Positions 43,561 through 53,205 of a stretch of 64,000 bases of DNA are shown here, one piece after another. Every line of letters begins with the position of its first letter. Position 1 is the first letter of the stretch. Origin of the DNA: Gammaproteobacteria bacterium. GTDB taxonomy: Bacteria > Pseudomonadota > Gammaproteobacteria > Burkholderiales > Burkholderiaceae_C. The stretch covers positions 1-64,000 of the forward strand of contig JAHJWB010000019.1 in the NCBI GenBank assembly GCA_018828125.1, in the 5' to 3' direction. The notes below the pieces were generated by a model, which saw only the letters and a program-made list of their open reading frames with translations, was not told where the DNA came from and searched no databases. Made by a program: the position numbers and the translations under genes.

Positions 43561-46500
43561 TCAGGAGTTCCCGCCGCCGGAGCGGAACGCAATCAGTGGC
43601 AGGTTTGGACATGATTGGCGGTTGAGCTGTGTGCCCCCGAAAACTTTGATGCGCAAGCCAGCTCCTGCAAAGTTGGAAATATTCACCTTGGCTGGCCGCC
43701 CGTTGAAGTCCGCGAGCCAGACCCCTGGCTGGGCTGTCCAGCCGTCCACGCCGGATACTCTTGTCCAATGCACGCCTTCGTGGGGCAAGACCTCGCCTTC
43801 AGGCATTGCCATGAGTTCCTGCATCCAAGGATCTATTGATGCGGGTGGCGCCCCACCGGCCGCTCCCGAGCCTACCGTATTGATATCGATTTTCGGAAAG
43901 AGATCCAGGTTGCCACGTACCCACGCCATTCGGCGCGACAGGTTGAATGAGTCGATCAAGTAAATTCCCGTCGCCCCGATGCTGTGTGCCCAGTCCGCAA
44001 GCTCGGAATCGATTGGCCCTGAGCCAGTAACGGAAGCCGCCCATAGTGGATGGCTCACCAAATAAAGGATGACCGATTCTTGCCCGGCCACGCAGCCACG
44101 CGCTATCCATCCATGTTCGCCCCTAGGCCCGCTCCTCCGAGCCTGGGCGCCCCTCTCATAGGCTGAACAATAGGTGTCTGCCAGGTCTGAGGCATGCGCA
44201 CTCCAGCTGCGCAGTCCCACGTCCCAATCCTCAAAGAACCCGTCCCGGCCAGGCACAAAGCTAGAGTCATGCATTACGCGCAGCAGCTCAAGTCCCAGAC
44301 GCCATTCGATCAACCCATGAAGTTGCCGGTTCCGGAAACCACGAAGCAAAATGTCAGGCGAGCGCCATACGAGTTCGCTTTGATCCGCACGCCGGCATTC
44401 CTCCCGAATCATTGAGCCGAGCCTGGCGTGATCGCCAGAACCGCTGATGCATCCTGTCAGCAACGCGGCCCAGTTGCGGTTGGCCCAATCAACAAGCCCG
44501 GCGCCATTAGGATGGGCATCTGCAAGGTAGAGCTCAGCGCCGGACACATCGCTGTCCTGCAGGTACCTGTGGACAGACGCAATCTCGATATCAACGGAGT
44601 CAACGTCGAGTTCCAGTGCAATTGCACGCTGCAAGATGGTCGCTGCGGAATACCAAGCAGCTCGCTTTGAACAAAGCTCTTTGGCGCCGTCAAAGAAAGC
44701 CAAGCCGCTGCCATCGAGAAGCCTGACGCTCAAGACGTCCGTAGTCTTCGGCGATGCAATGTTTGCAGATATCTCGGCCTCGTCAGTCGATGCCTTCCAG
44801 ATCTCGCCGTTCAACCATTGCTGCCCCTTGTTCTGACGAAGTGAGGGAGTCCGATTGAACCCAAATGGTTTGCCTTTCGGACCCTGCGCGATCCTATAAA
44901 CCTGCCCTTGGTGATCCAAGGCCAGGAAAGCCCTTCCAAGCTGGCGTTGCTGCTTCGCGCGAAGCGAAGGCGAGGCCACAAACGACCTCGGCCCACCATT
45001 CCGCGAGGACTCTGTGGACGCCACTGGCTTTTCGATATCGAGATCGGTCACAAAGCCATTGGGAACGACGGCCAAGGACAGGGTCGCAACAGCGCCGCAT
45101 CGAGGGCAGGGTTGGGACGGTGGATTTCTGATCCAAGACTCGTCCCACCCATCTATAGCTTTAGTGGGCCGCAACGTAACGGGATCGGCGCGATACACGG
45201 TGAAGTTCCGGCAGCCCTGGCAGAAGAGCTGCCATGTAGCGCTGCCGATCGGCCTGTCAATCGTCGCCCACTTGTAGCTACGGTCATGGGCAATGGGCCC
45301 TGCGAGACCTATTGGCGAAAGCAGCCGCTTATCCCAGACCCGTTCGGAGCCGGGGGCAAAGTCGGTGATAGCCTGGTCAAGCGTCCGGTCAAGCACTTTT
45401 GGCTCCCGCGATTGGCTCGCAGGCTCAGGTGGAAGGTGGAAGTACAAGTTGCGCACGGACGTAGGCATGCCATACATCGGCAGTACGCCCGCTTCGGCCA
45501 GTGCCGTAGCAAGGCCCTGGGTCGGATCAGAGGCTAAGCTTGCAACGCTCTCAAGCTGCGTTGGCAAACCCTGCGCTTCATTTGCGAGCCCTACAGGATC
45601 GATTCCGGTGCCGTTCGAGACTACCCGCGCGATACTGGAAATTTGATCGCCTTGGTCCTCGAACCATTGCTCAACCATCGCTTTGCGTTGGTCGCAATAG
45701 TCGCGGACCAGTCCCATTTCACCATGCGTATCTACGGGCTTGCCTGAGTCGTGCCAGGTGCAGCCGGTAGACCGGAATGCACGGCGAAGGATCTCTTTAG
45801 CAACTAGGCGTTCAGCAAGCAGGCGCTGGTCCTCGGTGACCGAAACTGTTGGCTGTGGAGGAGTGCCGCCCGTCATCTCTTCGGGATGGTCAAAATGGAT
45901 TCGGTCGTGTGTCTGGCCTCGGCAGTAGGTTAGGACTACCGAAAAAGCTTGTCCTTTGCGGCCAGCACGGCCTGCGCGCTGCTGGTAGTTGAAGCGCTCG
46001 GGAGGCATGTTGGCCTGGAACACAGACTGCAGGGCACCGATGTCTACGCCCACCTCCATCGTCGTCGTCACGGAGAGCAAGTCGATCGTGTCAACCTGGC
46101 GCACGATTTTTCGCCGCACAACGTCCTCGATACTTTCCCCTGGAAAGAAGACATCTCGGAAGTGCCGCTGGCGCTGGGCCTGATCGCTTGTTTGCCCTGT
46201 CAACTCCTCAGCATGGATCCGGAATGCCGATCCTGCATCGGCCGCGAGATAAGCGTAGTAGTGGTCCCGTTCAATCTCCGCCGCCGAGCGCTGACCATTC
46301 GGGGCCGAAGGCAGCTGGGCAGTGCAACGGGAGCAGACTCCTCCCGATGGCTGCCAGTGGAGCTGGCCGCATCGCTCGCACACCCAGGGCCGGGCATCGC
46401 GTGGCGGAACTCTTACCCAGAGAGAGGAGAGCGAAACGATACCCCATGCGTCATTGGTGCCGTGCCCAACCCGAGCTAAGGCGTCGCGCACGCCGTCCCT

Positions 46501-49500
46501 TAGGCCCTCCCAGCCGACGCCGAGCCTGCTGGCGCACACAGTCAGGTACGTTGCGATTCTTGCCTTGTCCGCGCCCTCCCTGCGGTTCCCGCTCGGCTGG
46601 CCAGCGGACCACCGCTCTGGCGGCCAATCCCTTTGAGAGGGGTCCGTGCGCCGCTGTTCGGTGAGGATCCGAATGACACTTTCACAAATTCCTAGGAAAA
46701 CCTGCTCATCAACGTTGGAGGGCTGAAGCTTGGTCGCTGACGGCGGCAAGCAAAGGTAGCCGACTCCTTGTGCTTCAAGGTCATAGAGCAGCCGCCCGGA
46801 AATAGCTCGCCAAGACTGCCGGCGAAGGTCGACGCCGAATTGTTCAAGACTGGCTGTCTTCGCTTGCGAGAAATCATCGGACGACAGCCGCGGACCGCCG
46901 ACAGGGGGATCAAAGTCGAAGAGTGATGTCCAATCCTCGTCGTTTCCGACACGCTTGAAATCGATGGCCGGCCCTGCAGGATTTACCCCTAAGCCCACAA
47001 AGTGCTCCCATAGGGGAGGTAGCGTCTGCTTGGCTGGATTCGGCTGAGAAAGAAACTCATCGAAACGCACAAACCCCGGCCTCCAGTGAACCAGGCGATC
47101 GACGTTTGACAGGGCTTCTTCGCTAGCGAATTCAGGCTCATCACGCACGGATTTGGCGTCTTGCCAGAACGTCGCTAAGGTCTGGAACTGAGCCGGCGAC
47201 ACTGACTCTTTGATTTCGCGTAGGAGGGCTTGTCCATTGGGCACGTTGCCTGCAGACAGGGCATCAAAAAGCTCCCGCTTGAGAGGTTCGATACCTCCGG
47301 TTGCCCTCTCACGGATTTCGCGGAGCACAGCGACCCGCAACAGGTGCTCCCACTGCTCGGTCTCCACCCCGTTGGCCAATCTGGCGGCAGATTGCCTGCT
47401 GTCAGAAAACGCGACGAGCTTACGGCCAGCGCCTACAGGCATGACACCCATGAGGTGTTTGGTCAACAGCAGGGATGTCTGGTTCAGGCCGGTTGCAAAA
47501 GACCGTATGGGGGCGGGGCGGCCGCCTTTGCGCGCGGAGTAGTCGATCTTGCACGAGGGGCAGCGCTGCGGCATCGCAGGCAGCAGGTCACCTGATGCCT
47601 CCAGGCGGAACCAAAGGCAAGGAACTTCATTGCCCATAGGTTCCTTGCCCACCTCGACAATGCCCGTTGAAGGGTCGATAGAGGATTTCTGCCAACTCGC
47701 CTGAGCCGTGTTCAAAGGCCGCCGGGTGGTCTCATGGCGCTCCTCTGATCCTTGCGTCCACTGAAGTTCGGACGGATCGGATGCCCCCTCCCAATCGCCC
47801 GGCAGCAAATGCACCACTCCCAACTTGTCATAGCGCTGTGCGTCGGTCCTGGTCTGGGGTGCTGACTCCGGCAAGCCTTCGATTGCTGGAGGCATGGGCG
47901 CCAGTTCGAATCGATCGATGCTCCCAGGAATGGACGCAGTATTTTTGTAGCCGGCAAGCAGCTGTGTTCCGCAGCACTCGCAGTACAGCACTTCAAGAGC
48001 CCGCTTGCCTTCAACCTCCATGCAGGGCTCAGCAAGCAAGCGTCCGACCCTCCTGCGCCGGTCTTGGCCGACGTGCTGAGCGATGGCCCACAGACCATCG
48101 ATGTTCTTGACCATCCAGTGGAACCTAATCCGCGGCAAAGGATGGGCAGGCTGGGCCTTTTTAGGAGAGAAGTGTTTGGCGGCACTTCCTGCGACCAAGA
48201 ACAAACCACGCACCGCATCCCCAGCATCGTGTTCCGCCATGTGTGGGAACAGGCTCCGCAGCAAGCTGGAGAGCGATACAGCCCGGTGACGGCCGCGCTC
48301 TCCCTCTACTTTCCAAAAAGAGTCTGCAAGGCGCTTAGCAGGAATGGCGCCATCCATGTTCGATCCAAACTCGCCCGCGAGTAGGTCCACCGGCTTGGCC
48401 CCCTCAACTTGCCGGGCAACGTTCAAGCAATCGTTCGCAAAGGAAGGCGGAATTTCGGTGGGCCCTTCGGGAGACCCGTTCACGCTGACACCTCCTTCTA
48501 CATGGAAGCGCGCACGGGCAACTTCCTGCTCCATTCCGAAGAACTCGCCGAGGAACTTGTATGTGTTCTCTGCCTCCCCATCAAGCGAAGCACTGGAGGC
48601 CAGGATCTGTAGCTGGTTGCTGCCCGGCTCTAGGCCGAGGCGTTCCAGCAGTAGCCGAAGCAAGTATCCGACCTCCGTACCGGCCGCGCCGCGGTAGAGG
48701 TGGAGTTCGTCAAGGACCAGCTGGAAAACATGGTTGTCCTGGTCTTCTGCAAGCCACCCACGCGTGGCCTCGAAGATATCGGCTTCAGCGCGGTCACCTG
48801 CTATGGCAGGGCTAGCCTGGCGCATGAGCATGATGGAAAGCATGCTCACATTGGTGATCAGGAGGTCGGGAGGCGCCGCCTGCATCTCCCAGCGGTGGAA
48901 CATCTCGGCCGAGTTGAGTGACATCCGCGGTACGAATGACATCTGCTCCGTCAAGTTGTCGAGCTGTCGTTTGGCATCACCGGCATCGCCACCTGCATCT
49001 TTAACCGAGCTCAGATGGTCGCGTGCAGCCCGGATCGCTGCTGCCAGCTGTTGGTACTGGCCGATAGCTTCCTTAAAGGCCGTTTTGAGCTCGTCATGCT
49101 TCGGCCTATTCAACTCCCGCTGGCCCTCATCATTGAGCCGCCATGGGTGGCCAGGCACGGGCGTCGTGCCGTTGTAGCGGCCGAACCGAACGCGGTTAGC
49201 ACCCCAGTGCCGATCAAATGCAGCGTGCGCATCATCGGAGTCAAGCGCGCGGCGCAAGCGGGACATCTGGTCCTCTACCAGTGCGTTCATGGGATACAGG
49301 AGCAGGGCCCTGACTGCAGGTTTTCGCCGCTCGCCACGTGCAGCGGCCCGGTCAAAATTCCACGGTGGAGCGCTTTGCCACTGGGATGACAATGCAGGAG
49401 GCGGCCTAGCCGCATCCCATCCCCCAGAAGACCTGAGTGCTTCCCTTGCAATGGACGCGAATACCGGGAGCAAGAACGATTCGGTCTTGCCAGAACCCGT

Positions 49501-49869
49501 ACCGGTGACGACCACACAATGCTTGCCTTGCATGGCGGCTTGGAGCATCCGTTGCTGGTGCACATACAAATCCGCGCCAGCGGGCATGAGCCCGGCTCCT
49601 GCCAATGCGATGAATCCACTCCTCGCCGCCTCATCCAAGCCTGGCAAGTCCGCTCCGTCGAGCTCGCCAAGCTTTTTGGCGGCCGCATAGGAGGGCAATA
49701 GCTCGAGGTAGGGCTCCTGGAACAGGACGCCCGCAGTGTTCAGAAGCGCCTCGCGCTCTGCCTCAAAGGACGGCGAATCGGTGCCAAATGCCGATTGGAT
49801 GTAACGCTTCAGATGGCCCTTGAGCTGTTCCCACGAACCGATGGGATCTTCACCTATGGTTTCTTGCAC
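43561..49869 (-). CDS. druE: Giant DEAD/DEAH helicase with DUF1998, DruE-like
   Basis: 2102 aa, nearly the length I recall for E. coli Druantia DruE. The GTG at 49869 has AGAGGA about 9 nt upstream. Helicase core: VHQQRMLQAAMQGK, Walker A TGTGSGKTES (122-131), the DEAH-box variant LVLDELHLYRG, then TTMEVGVDIGALQ and QRAGRAGRKGQAF (motifs V-VI). Several zinc knuckles appear: CECCGTQLL, CPSCKIDYS, CERCGQLHW...CSRC and CQGC...CPRCGA. The C-terminal part with LYLADAHPNGAGLVDW is DUF1998-like. It follows the DruH-like gene by 13 nt. Druantia systems block phages by an unknown mechanism centred on this helicase. Confidence 0.85.
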   Translation of the reverse strand: MQETIGEDPIGSWEQLKGHLKRYIQSAFGTDSPSFEAEREALLNTAGVLFQEPYLELLPSYAAAKKLGELDGADLPGLDEAARSGFIALAGAGLMPAGADLYVHQQRMLQAAMQGKHCVVVTGTGSGKTESFLLPVFASIAREALRSSGGWDAARPPPALSSQWQSAPPWNFDRAAARGERRKPAVRALLLYPMNALVEDQMSRLRRALDSDDAHAAFDRHWGANRVRFGRYNGTTPVPGHPWRLNDEGQRELNRPKHDELKTAFKEAIGQYQQLAAAIRAARDHLSSVKDAGGDAGDAKRQLDNLTEQMSFVPRMSLNSAEMFHRWEMQAAPPDLLITNVSMLSIMLMRQASPAIAGDRAEADIFEATRGWLAEDQDNHVFQLVLDELHLYRGAAGTEVGYLLRLLLERLGLEPGSNQLQILASSASLDGEAENTYKFLGEFFGMEQEVARARFHVEGGVSVNGSPEGPTEIPPSFANDCLNVARQVEGAKPVDLLAGEFGSNMDGAIPAKRLADSFWKVEGERGRHRAVSLSSLLRSLFPHMAEHDAGDAVRGLFLVAGSAAKHFSPKKAQPAHPLPRIRFHWMVKNIDGLWAIAQHVGQDRRRRVGRLLAEPCMEVEGKRALEVLYCECCGTQLLAGYKNTASIPGSIDRFELAPMPPAIEGLPESAPQTRTDAQRYDKLGVVHLLPGDWEGASDPSELQWTQGSEERHETTRRPLNTAQASWQKSSIDPSTGIVEVGKEPMGNEVPCLWFRLEASGDLLPAMPQRCPSCKIDYSARKGGRPAPIRSFATGLNQTSLLLTKHLMGVMPVGAGRKLVAFSDSRQSAARLANGVETEQWEHLLRVAVLREIRERATGGIEPLKRELFDALSAGNVPNGQALLREIKESVSPAQFQTLATFWQDAKSVRDEPEFASEEALSNVDRLVHWRPGFVRFDEFLSQPNPAKQTLPPLWEHFVGLGVNPAGPAIDFKRVGNDEDWTSLFDFDPPVGGPRLSSDDFSQAKTASLEQFGVDLRRQSWRAISGRLLYDLEAQGVGYLCLPPSATKLQPSNVDEQVFLGICESVIRILTEQRRTDPSQRDWPPERWSAGQPSGNRREGADKARIATYLTVCASRLGVGWEGLRDGVRDALARVGHGTNDAWGIVSLSSLWVRVPPRDARPWVCERCGQLHWQPSGGVCSRCTAQLPSAPNGQRSAAEIERDHYYAYLAADAGSAFRIHAEELTGQTSDQAQRQRHFRDVFFPGESIEDVVRRKIVRQVDTIDLLSVTTTMEVGVDIGALQSVFQANMPPERFNYQQRAGRAGRKGQAFSVVLTYCRGQTHDRIHFDHPEEMTGGTPPQPTVSVTEDQRLLAERLVAKEILRRAFRSTGCTWHDSGKPVDTHGEMGLVRDYCDQRKAMVEQWFEDQGDQISSIARVVSNGTGIDPVGLANEAQGLPTQLESVASLASDPTQGLATALAEAGVLPMYGMPTSVRNLYFHLPPEPASQSREPKVLDRTLDQAITDFAPGSERVWDKRLLSPIGLAGPIAHDRSYKWATIDRPIGSATWQLFCQGCRNFTVYRADPVTLRPTKAIDGWDESWIRNPPSQPCPRCGAVATLSLAVVPNGFVTDLDIEKPVASTESSRNGGPRSFVASPSLRAKQQRQLGRAFLALDHQGQVYRIAQGPKGKPFGFNRTPSLRQNKGQQWLNGEIWKASTDEAEISANIASPKTTDVLSVRLLDGSGLAFFDGAKELCSKRAAWYSAATILQRAIALELDVDSVDIEIASVHRYLQDSDVSGAELYLADAHPNGAGLVDWANRNWAALLTGCISGSGDHARLGSMIREECRRADQSELVWRSPDILLRGFRNRQLHGLIEWRLGLELLRVMHDSSFVPGRDGFFEDWDVGLRSWSAHASDLADTYCSAYERGAQARRSGPRGEHGWIARGCVAGQESVILYLVSHPLWAASVTGSGPIDSELADWAHSIGATGIYLIDSFNLSRRMAWVRGNLDLFPKIDINTVGSGAAGGAPPASIDPWMQELMAMPEGEVLPHEGVHWTRVSGVDGWTAQPGVWLADFNGRPAKVNISNFAGAGLRIKVFGGTQLNRQSCPNLPLIAFRSGGGNS

Positions 49870-49882
49870 TCTTACCGTCCTC

Positions 49883-52800
49883 TTAAATAGTCATGGTTTC
49901 CGAGCCGCGGGCGGCTCCCGCGCACGCGAATGGCTGCAAGGTGCATCCCAGCAGCCCGGCGACTTGGCGCGCCGTCTCGGCCGGAACCCACTGGTAGCGA
50001 AGCCAATAACCTGGAACAAACTCTCCGTACATATGGCTGATAGCTCCCACAGCGTGTCCAGAACCGTTGTCGAAAACCGCCAACGCTTCGTCGGCATGGC
50101 CGCTGGGAGAAAGGAAGTGGGCCTCGGGCCCCGCTCCAGAACAAAGCGCCAGGGCCCGCTCTAGCACCGCAGGTGGTCGCAGCCGCGCAGGCACCCACAG
50201 GTCACGTGTATCTGGGTCATAGTGGAGAGGCCAAGGAAAGGCGTCGTTCCGGCCATGTTTATCCTTGAGCATTTCTGCAAAGGCCAACTGCGAGATCCAC
50301 ACGCCCCAACGGGAGTCGTGCACGTGCGAGTATCTTGAGGCCCCATCTGCGCGGCGAACACCCAGGACGTACAGCTGCAATGCAGCGGCCTGCGGGTCGT
50401 CAAAGCGGAACAGCTGAGCACCACACGCCCGGTCTATCGACATGCGTGGTTCACTAGCCGGCACAAACCGTGCGGAGTCTGCTTTCAAACGATGTAGATG
50501 CCCCAGCTCAGCAGCAACGGTCTCTGCGCCGCGCGATTCTGCAGCTTCCCTGGCCTGCCTCAGCGACCCTGCCCAGCGGGCCACATCCCGCGCCGGACCT
50601 GGCGCGAAATCGAAGCCCATTGAGGAACACTCGGCCTGGACGGAAAGCGCGTCGATCGCAGCCACGCGTAGCGCTGGTAGATGCCCTGCTGCGGCGTCTA
50701 CGACGGTGGCGAGAAAGTCGCCATTGCCTTGTAGCAAGGCCCATTGGGCGAGCCGCAGGGTTCCCGATACGCCAAATAGCGGCAGGCCATCATGAGTAGC
50801 GGGCAGCGCGTACAGCGAGGGAGCAACGCTATGGATGCGGACAAAGTGTCCCTTGCCATCGGTTTCTATTTCCAAGCAACCTCTTGCCCGGAGGTCCATC
50901 AGCATGGAAATTGGGAGTGCGCCTCCGGATAGCCGCAAGAGCTGGTCCCTGGCTGTGCCGTACGACATCGATCCGCGCGCTGCCAGCGTGTTTAGGAATT
51001 TTGCGGCACTGGAGTCTTCGATGGGTGCGCTCCCGCGCTCGAGTGAGGCCGCGGCCTCCAGCATCTCTTCGCTTTGCCAACCACCTTCAAGCGGGTCATG
51101 GCACCCCCCTCCAATGGTGGTGCCACGCAATCCGCCAAGATTCGATCTCGGGAATCCCAAGGGGTCGAGGGAGAAAGGCCTGCTCTCTCCGCGGCCCTCG
51201 CCATCGGGATCAGCCACCCTCAGCCGGAGGCTCGCCGACCCAGTCCCATTCAACACGAGGCTGATGTCGAAGCTGCTGCGGTTCACGTCAAACGAGTCGA
51301 TCACGAAACGCCTGACTCCAGATCGCCCTTCACTAGCAAGGTGTTGCGGCACTTCCGAAAGCGTCAGTCCGGGAGCTTCGACATGCGTGCCAGGAGGCGC
51401 TTCGACTTCGATATCGGGCAGGCCGTAGGAAGCAAACAGCCGTGCGCCGCCGCGCAGCAGCCGGCTCCCTCCAACAAGCCTTAGCCTAGCCTGTGGCACG
51501 TCGGTGGCTTCGGGAGCATCCGCCAAATGTTGCCGATGCTCTGCAGTGAGGCTTTCTGCCCGATGGATGCAGGCCATCTGCCATCCATCAGGCAAACCGC
51601 AGGCCTGCATTGGCTCGAAAGAGATCCGCTCCCGCCGCAGCCAAGGATCGGTCCTGGTCCAATCCACCGAATTGCAAACCAGGTAGAAAACCCCGTAGAG
51701 CGGAATCTCACGCTCAATGAGCTGTTGTCCAAAGCTGGGATCGATCGAGTTCCAAGCCAGTATCCGGCGGCTCGCCCCGCTGATCATTTCCACGCGGCAT
51801 TGGTCGCCGCATGTCCCAACGCTATCGTCTTCAAACCGGACTTGGACTTCGACCTGCGCCAATGACGAAGCGGAGAGAGCCGCTACTGAGTGGCGGACAC
51901 TTGATTCCGAGAGATCCGTTAGAAAGGTTGCACTGGCGCGATGGAGGAGAGCCGGCTGGCGTTGGCCAGCGATTTCAAAGCTGCAACGCGGCGCATCGAC
52001 GACTGCAGGATAGCTCCAGCGCACATCCCAGCCGTTCGGTACCTCGTCGGAGGGCGACAGGACAAGGGTGACTGCGGCCCCTGTCTGGCCTTGCTCCTTC
52101 ACCAGCGGCCCAGCGCTGCGGCTCTCGGCGTCTGCGTGCCCAATATTCGGCCGGCTCCCACTCCATGATCGAAGAAGCTTGCGCAATAGGGCTGCGAGTT
52201 GCGGTACATAGGCTTGCTCCGCCATTGCATTGCGAAGCGGCCTCGTCAGGTAGGGCGCATCGCAGCCGCGCTCAAGCAGGGATGCCAGCGTTGAGTCGCT
52301 TAGTTCCTGGCCTGGTCGCAGCCGTGCCTCCCAAAAGAGCCTGTAGAGGTTCCGTTCGTCCTGGCGGCTGATCAGGCACTGCGAACGAGCGATACCGACA
52401 AACCGATGCTCTCCCAGAACGCGGTAGTGGAAATTGCCGAACCGGCCCGCACACTCCCTGCACGACCAAGCTTCGAGGTCTTCCCATGCCTTGGACATGG
52501 CTTCGGTGACCTTGGGCTCGCTTTTGAATGGGGGGCCCAGCAAACGCTGCACTGAAGCGTAGAACCCGCGCTCCAGCTGCTCACCCGATGCGGCCAGCAC
52601 CCAAAGCGCCAGGATGGGAAGATATGCTGGCGCCCTCGCGCCGGCATACCTTGGATTGGATGCTCCTGGATCCTCGTACGACTGGGTGCGTAGTGGATCC
52701 CGGCGCTGTTGGACCAAGATGCGGGCAGTGTCCGAACAATTCGGAAGGCTCGGCAGCCAGGGGGGGCCAGACCCGACAGCGTCGATCAATCCTTCGGCGC

Positions 52801-52927
52801 CACCGAGATGCAAGCCGAAAGAGTCGAGTTCGGCGCGTGTGGCGCGGATCCACACATCTTCATTTTCAGAGGCTTCCGAGAAGAACTCCGACAACAGCAG
52901 ATCGTTCCACGCGCCGAAGCGGGACAT
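49883..52927 (-). CDS. druH: Large protein of unknown fold, DruH-like (Druantia type III partner)
   Basis: 1014 aa from the ATG at 52927 (MSRFGAWNDLLLSEFFSEAS); an in-frame TTG at 52987 would add 20 basic residues unlike a normal start. I see no Walker, nuclease or membrane motif. A single CxxC (SCRECAGRFGNFHYRV, about 170-185) may bind zinc. The middle is beta-rich, and a short helical segment near 670-715 (AAKFLNTLAARGSMSYGTAR) resembles a winged helix. Identification rests on size and on the position just before a DruE-like gene, which is the druantia type III layout (druH-druE), not on residue-level similarity that I can quote. Confidence 0.6.
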   Translation of the reverse strand: MSRFGAWNDLLLSEFFSEASENEDVWIRATRAELDSFGLHLGGAEGLIDAVGSGPPWLPSLPNCSDTARILVQQRRDPLRTQSYEDPGASNPRYAGARAPAYLPILALWVLAASGEQLERGFYASVQRLLGPPFKSEPKVTEAMSKAWEDLEAWSCRECAGRFGNFHYRVLGEHRFVGIARSQCLISRQDERNLYRLFWEARLRPGQELSDSTLASLLERGCDAPYLTRPLRNAMAEQAYVPQLAALLRKLLRSWSGSRPNIGHADAESRSAGPLVKEQGQTGAAVTLVLSPSDEVPNGWDVRWSYPAVVDAPRCSFEIAGQRQPALLHRASATFLTDLSESSVRHSVAALSASSLAQVEVQVRFEDDSVGTCGDQCRVEMISGASRRILAWNSIDPSFGQQLIEREIPLYGVFYLVCNSVDWTRTDPWLRRERISFEPMQACGLPDGWQMACIHRAESLTAEHRQHLADAPEATDVPQARLRLVGGSRLLRGGARLFASYGLPDIEVEAPPGTHVEAPGLTLSEVPQHLASEGRSGVRRFVIDSFDVNRSSFDISLVLNGTGSASLRLRVADPDGEGRGESRPFSLDPLGFPRSNLGGLRGTTIGGGCHDPLEGGWQSEEMLEAAASLERGSAPIEDSSAAKFLNTLAARGSMSYGTARDQLLRLSGGALPISMLMDLRARGCLEIETDGKGHFVRIHSVAPSLYALPATHDGLPLFGVSGTLRLAQWALLQGNGDFLATVVDAAAGHLPALRVAAIDALSVQAECSSMGFDFAPGPARDVARWAGSLRQAREAAESRGAETVAAELGHLHRLKADSARFVPASEPRMSIDRACGAQLFRFDDPQAAALQLYVLGVRRADGASRYSHVHDSRWGVWISQLAFAEMLKDKHGRNDAFPWPLHYDPDTRDLWVPARLRPPAVLERALALCSGAGPEAHFLSPSGHADEALAVFDNGSGHAVGAISHMYGEFVPGYWLRYQWVPAETARQVAGLLGCTLQPFACAGAARGSETMTI

Positions 52928-53205
52928 CGCTCGGCGCCGGCTAGTAAGCCATCGCCAAGAACGCGGCAACCGCCCGCCAAAGCGCAATCTCGGCCCGGTG
53001 AATAGGATTTCCTGCCGGTATCGGCTCGCTGCTGGGCGACATGCACTCCCCCTTTGATGCTGTTTGCGAATCTAGTTGGTACATTTTGCAACATAGCTGC
53101 AAGGTCTTGGGACATGTACACACATTTGGCAAGCAGCGGCCTCACCCCTGCATACATGCCACGTCCCATATCCCCACAGCAAGGACTCTTACAAGAGGGG
53201 TATTG

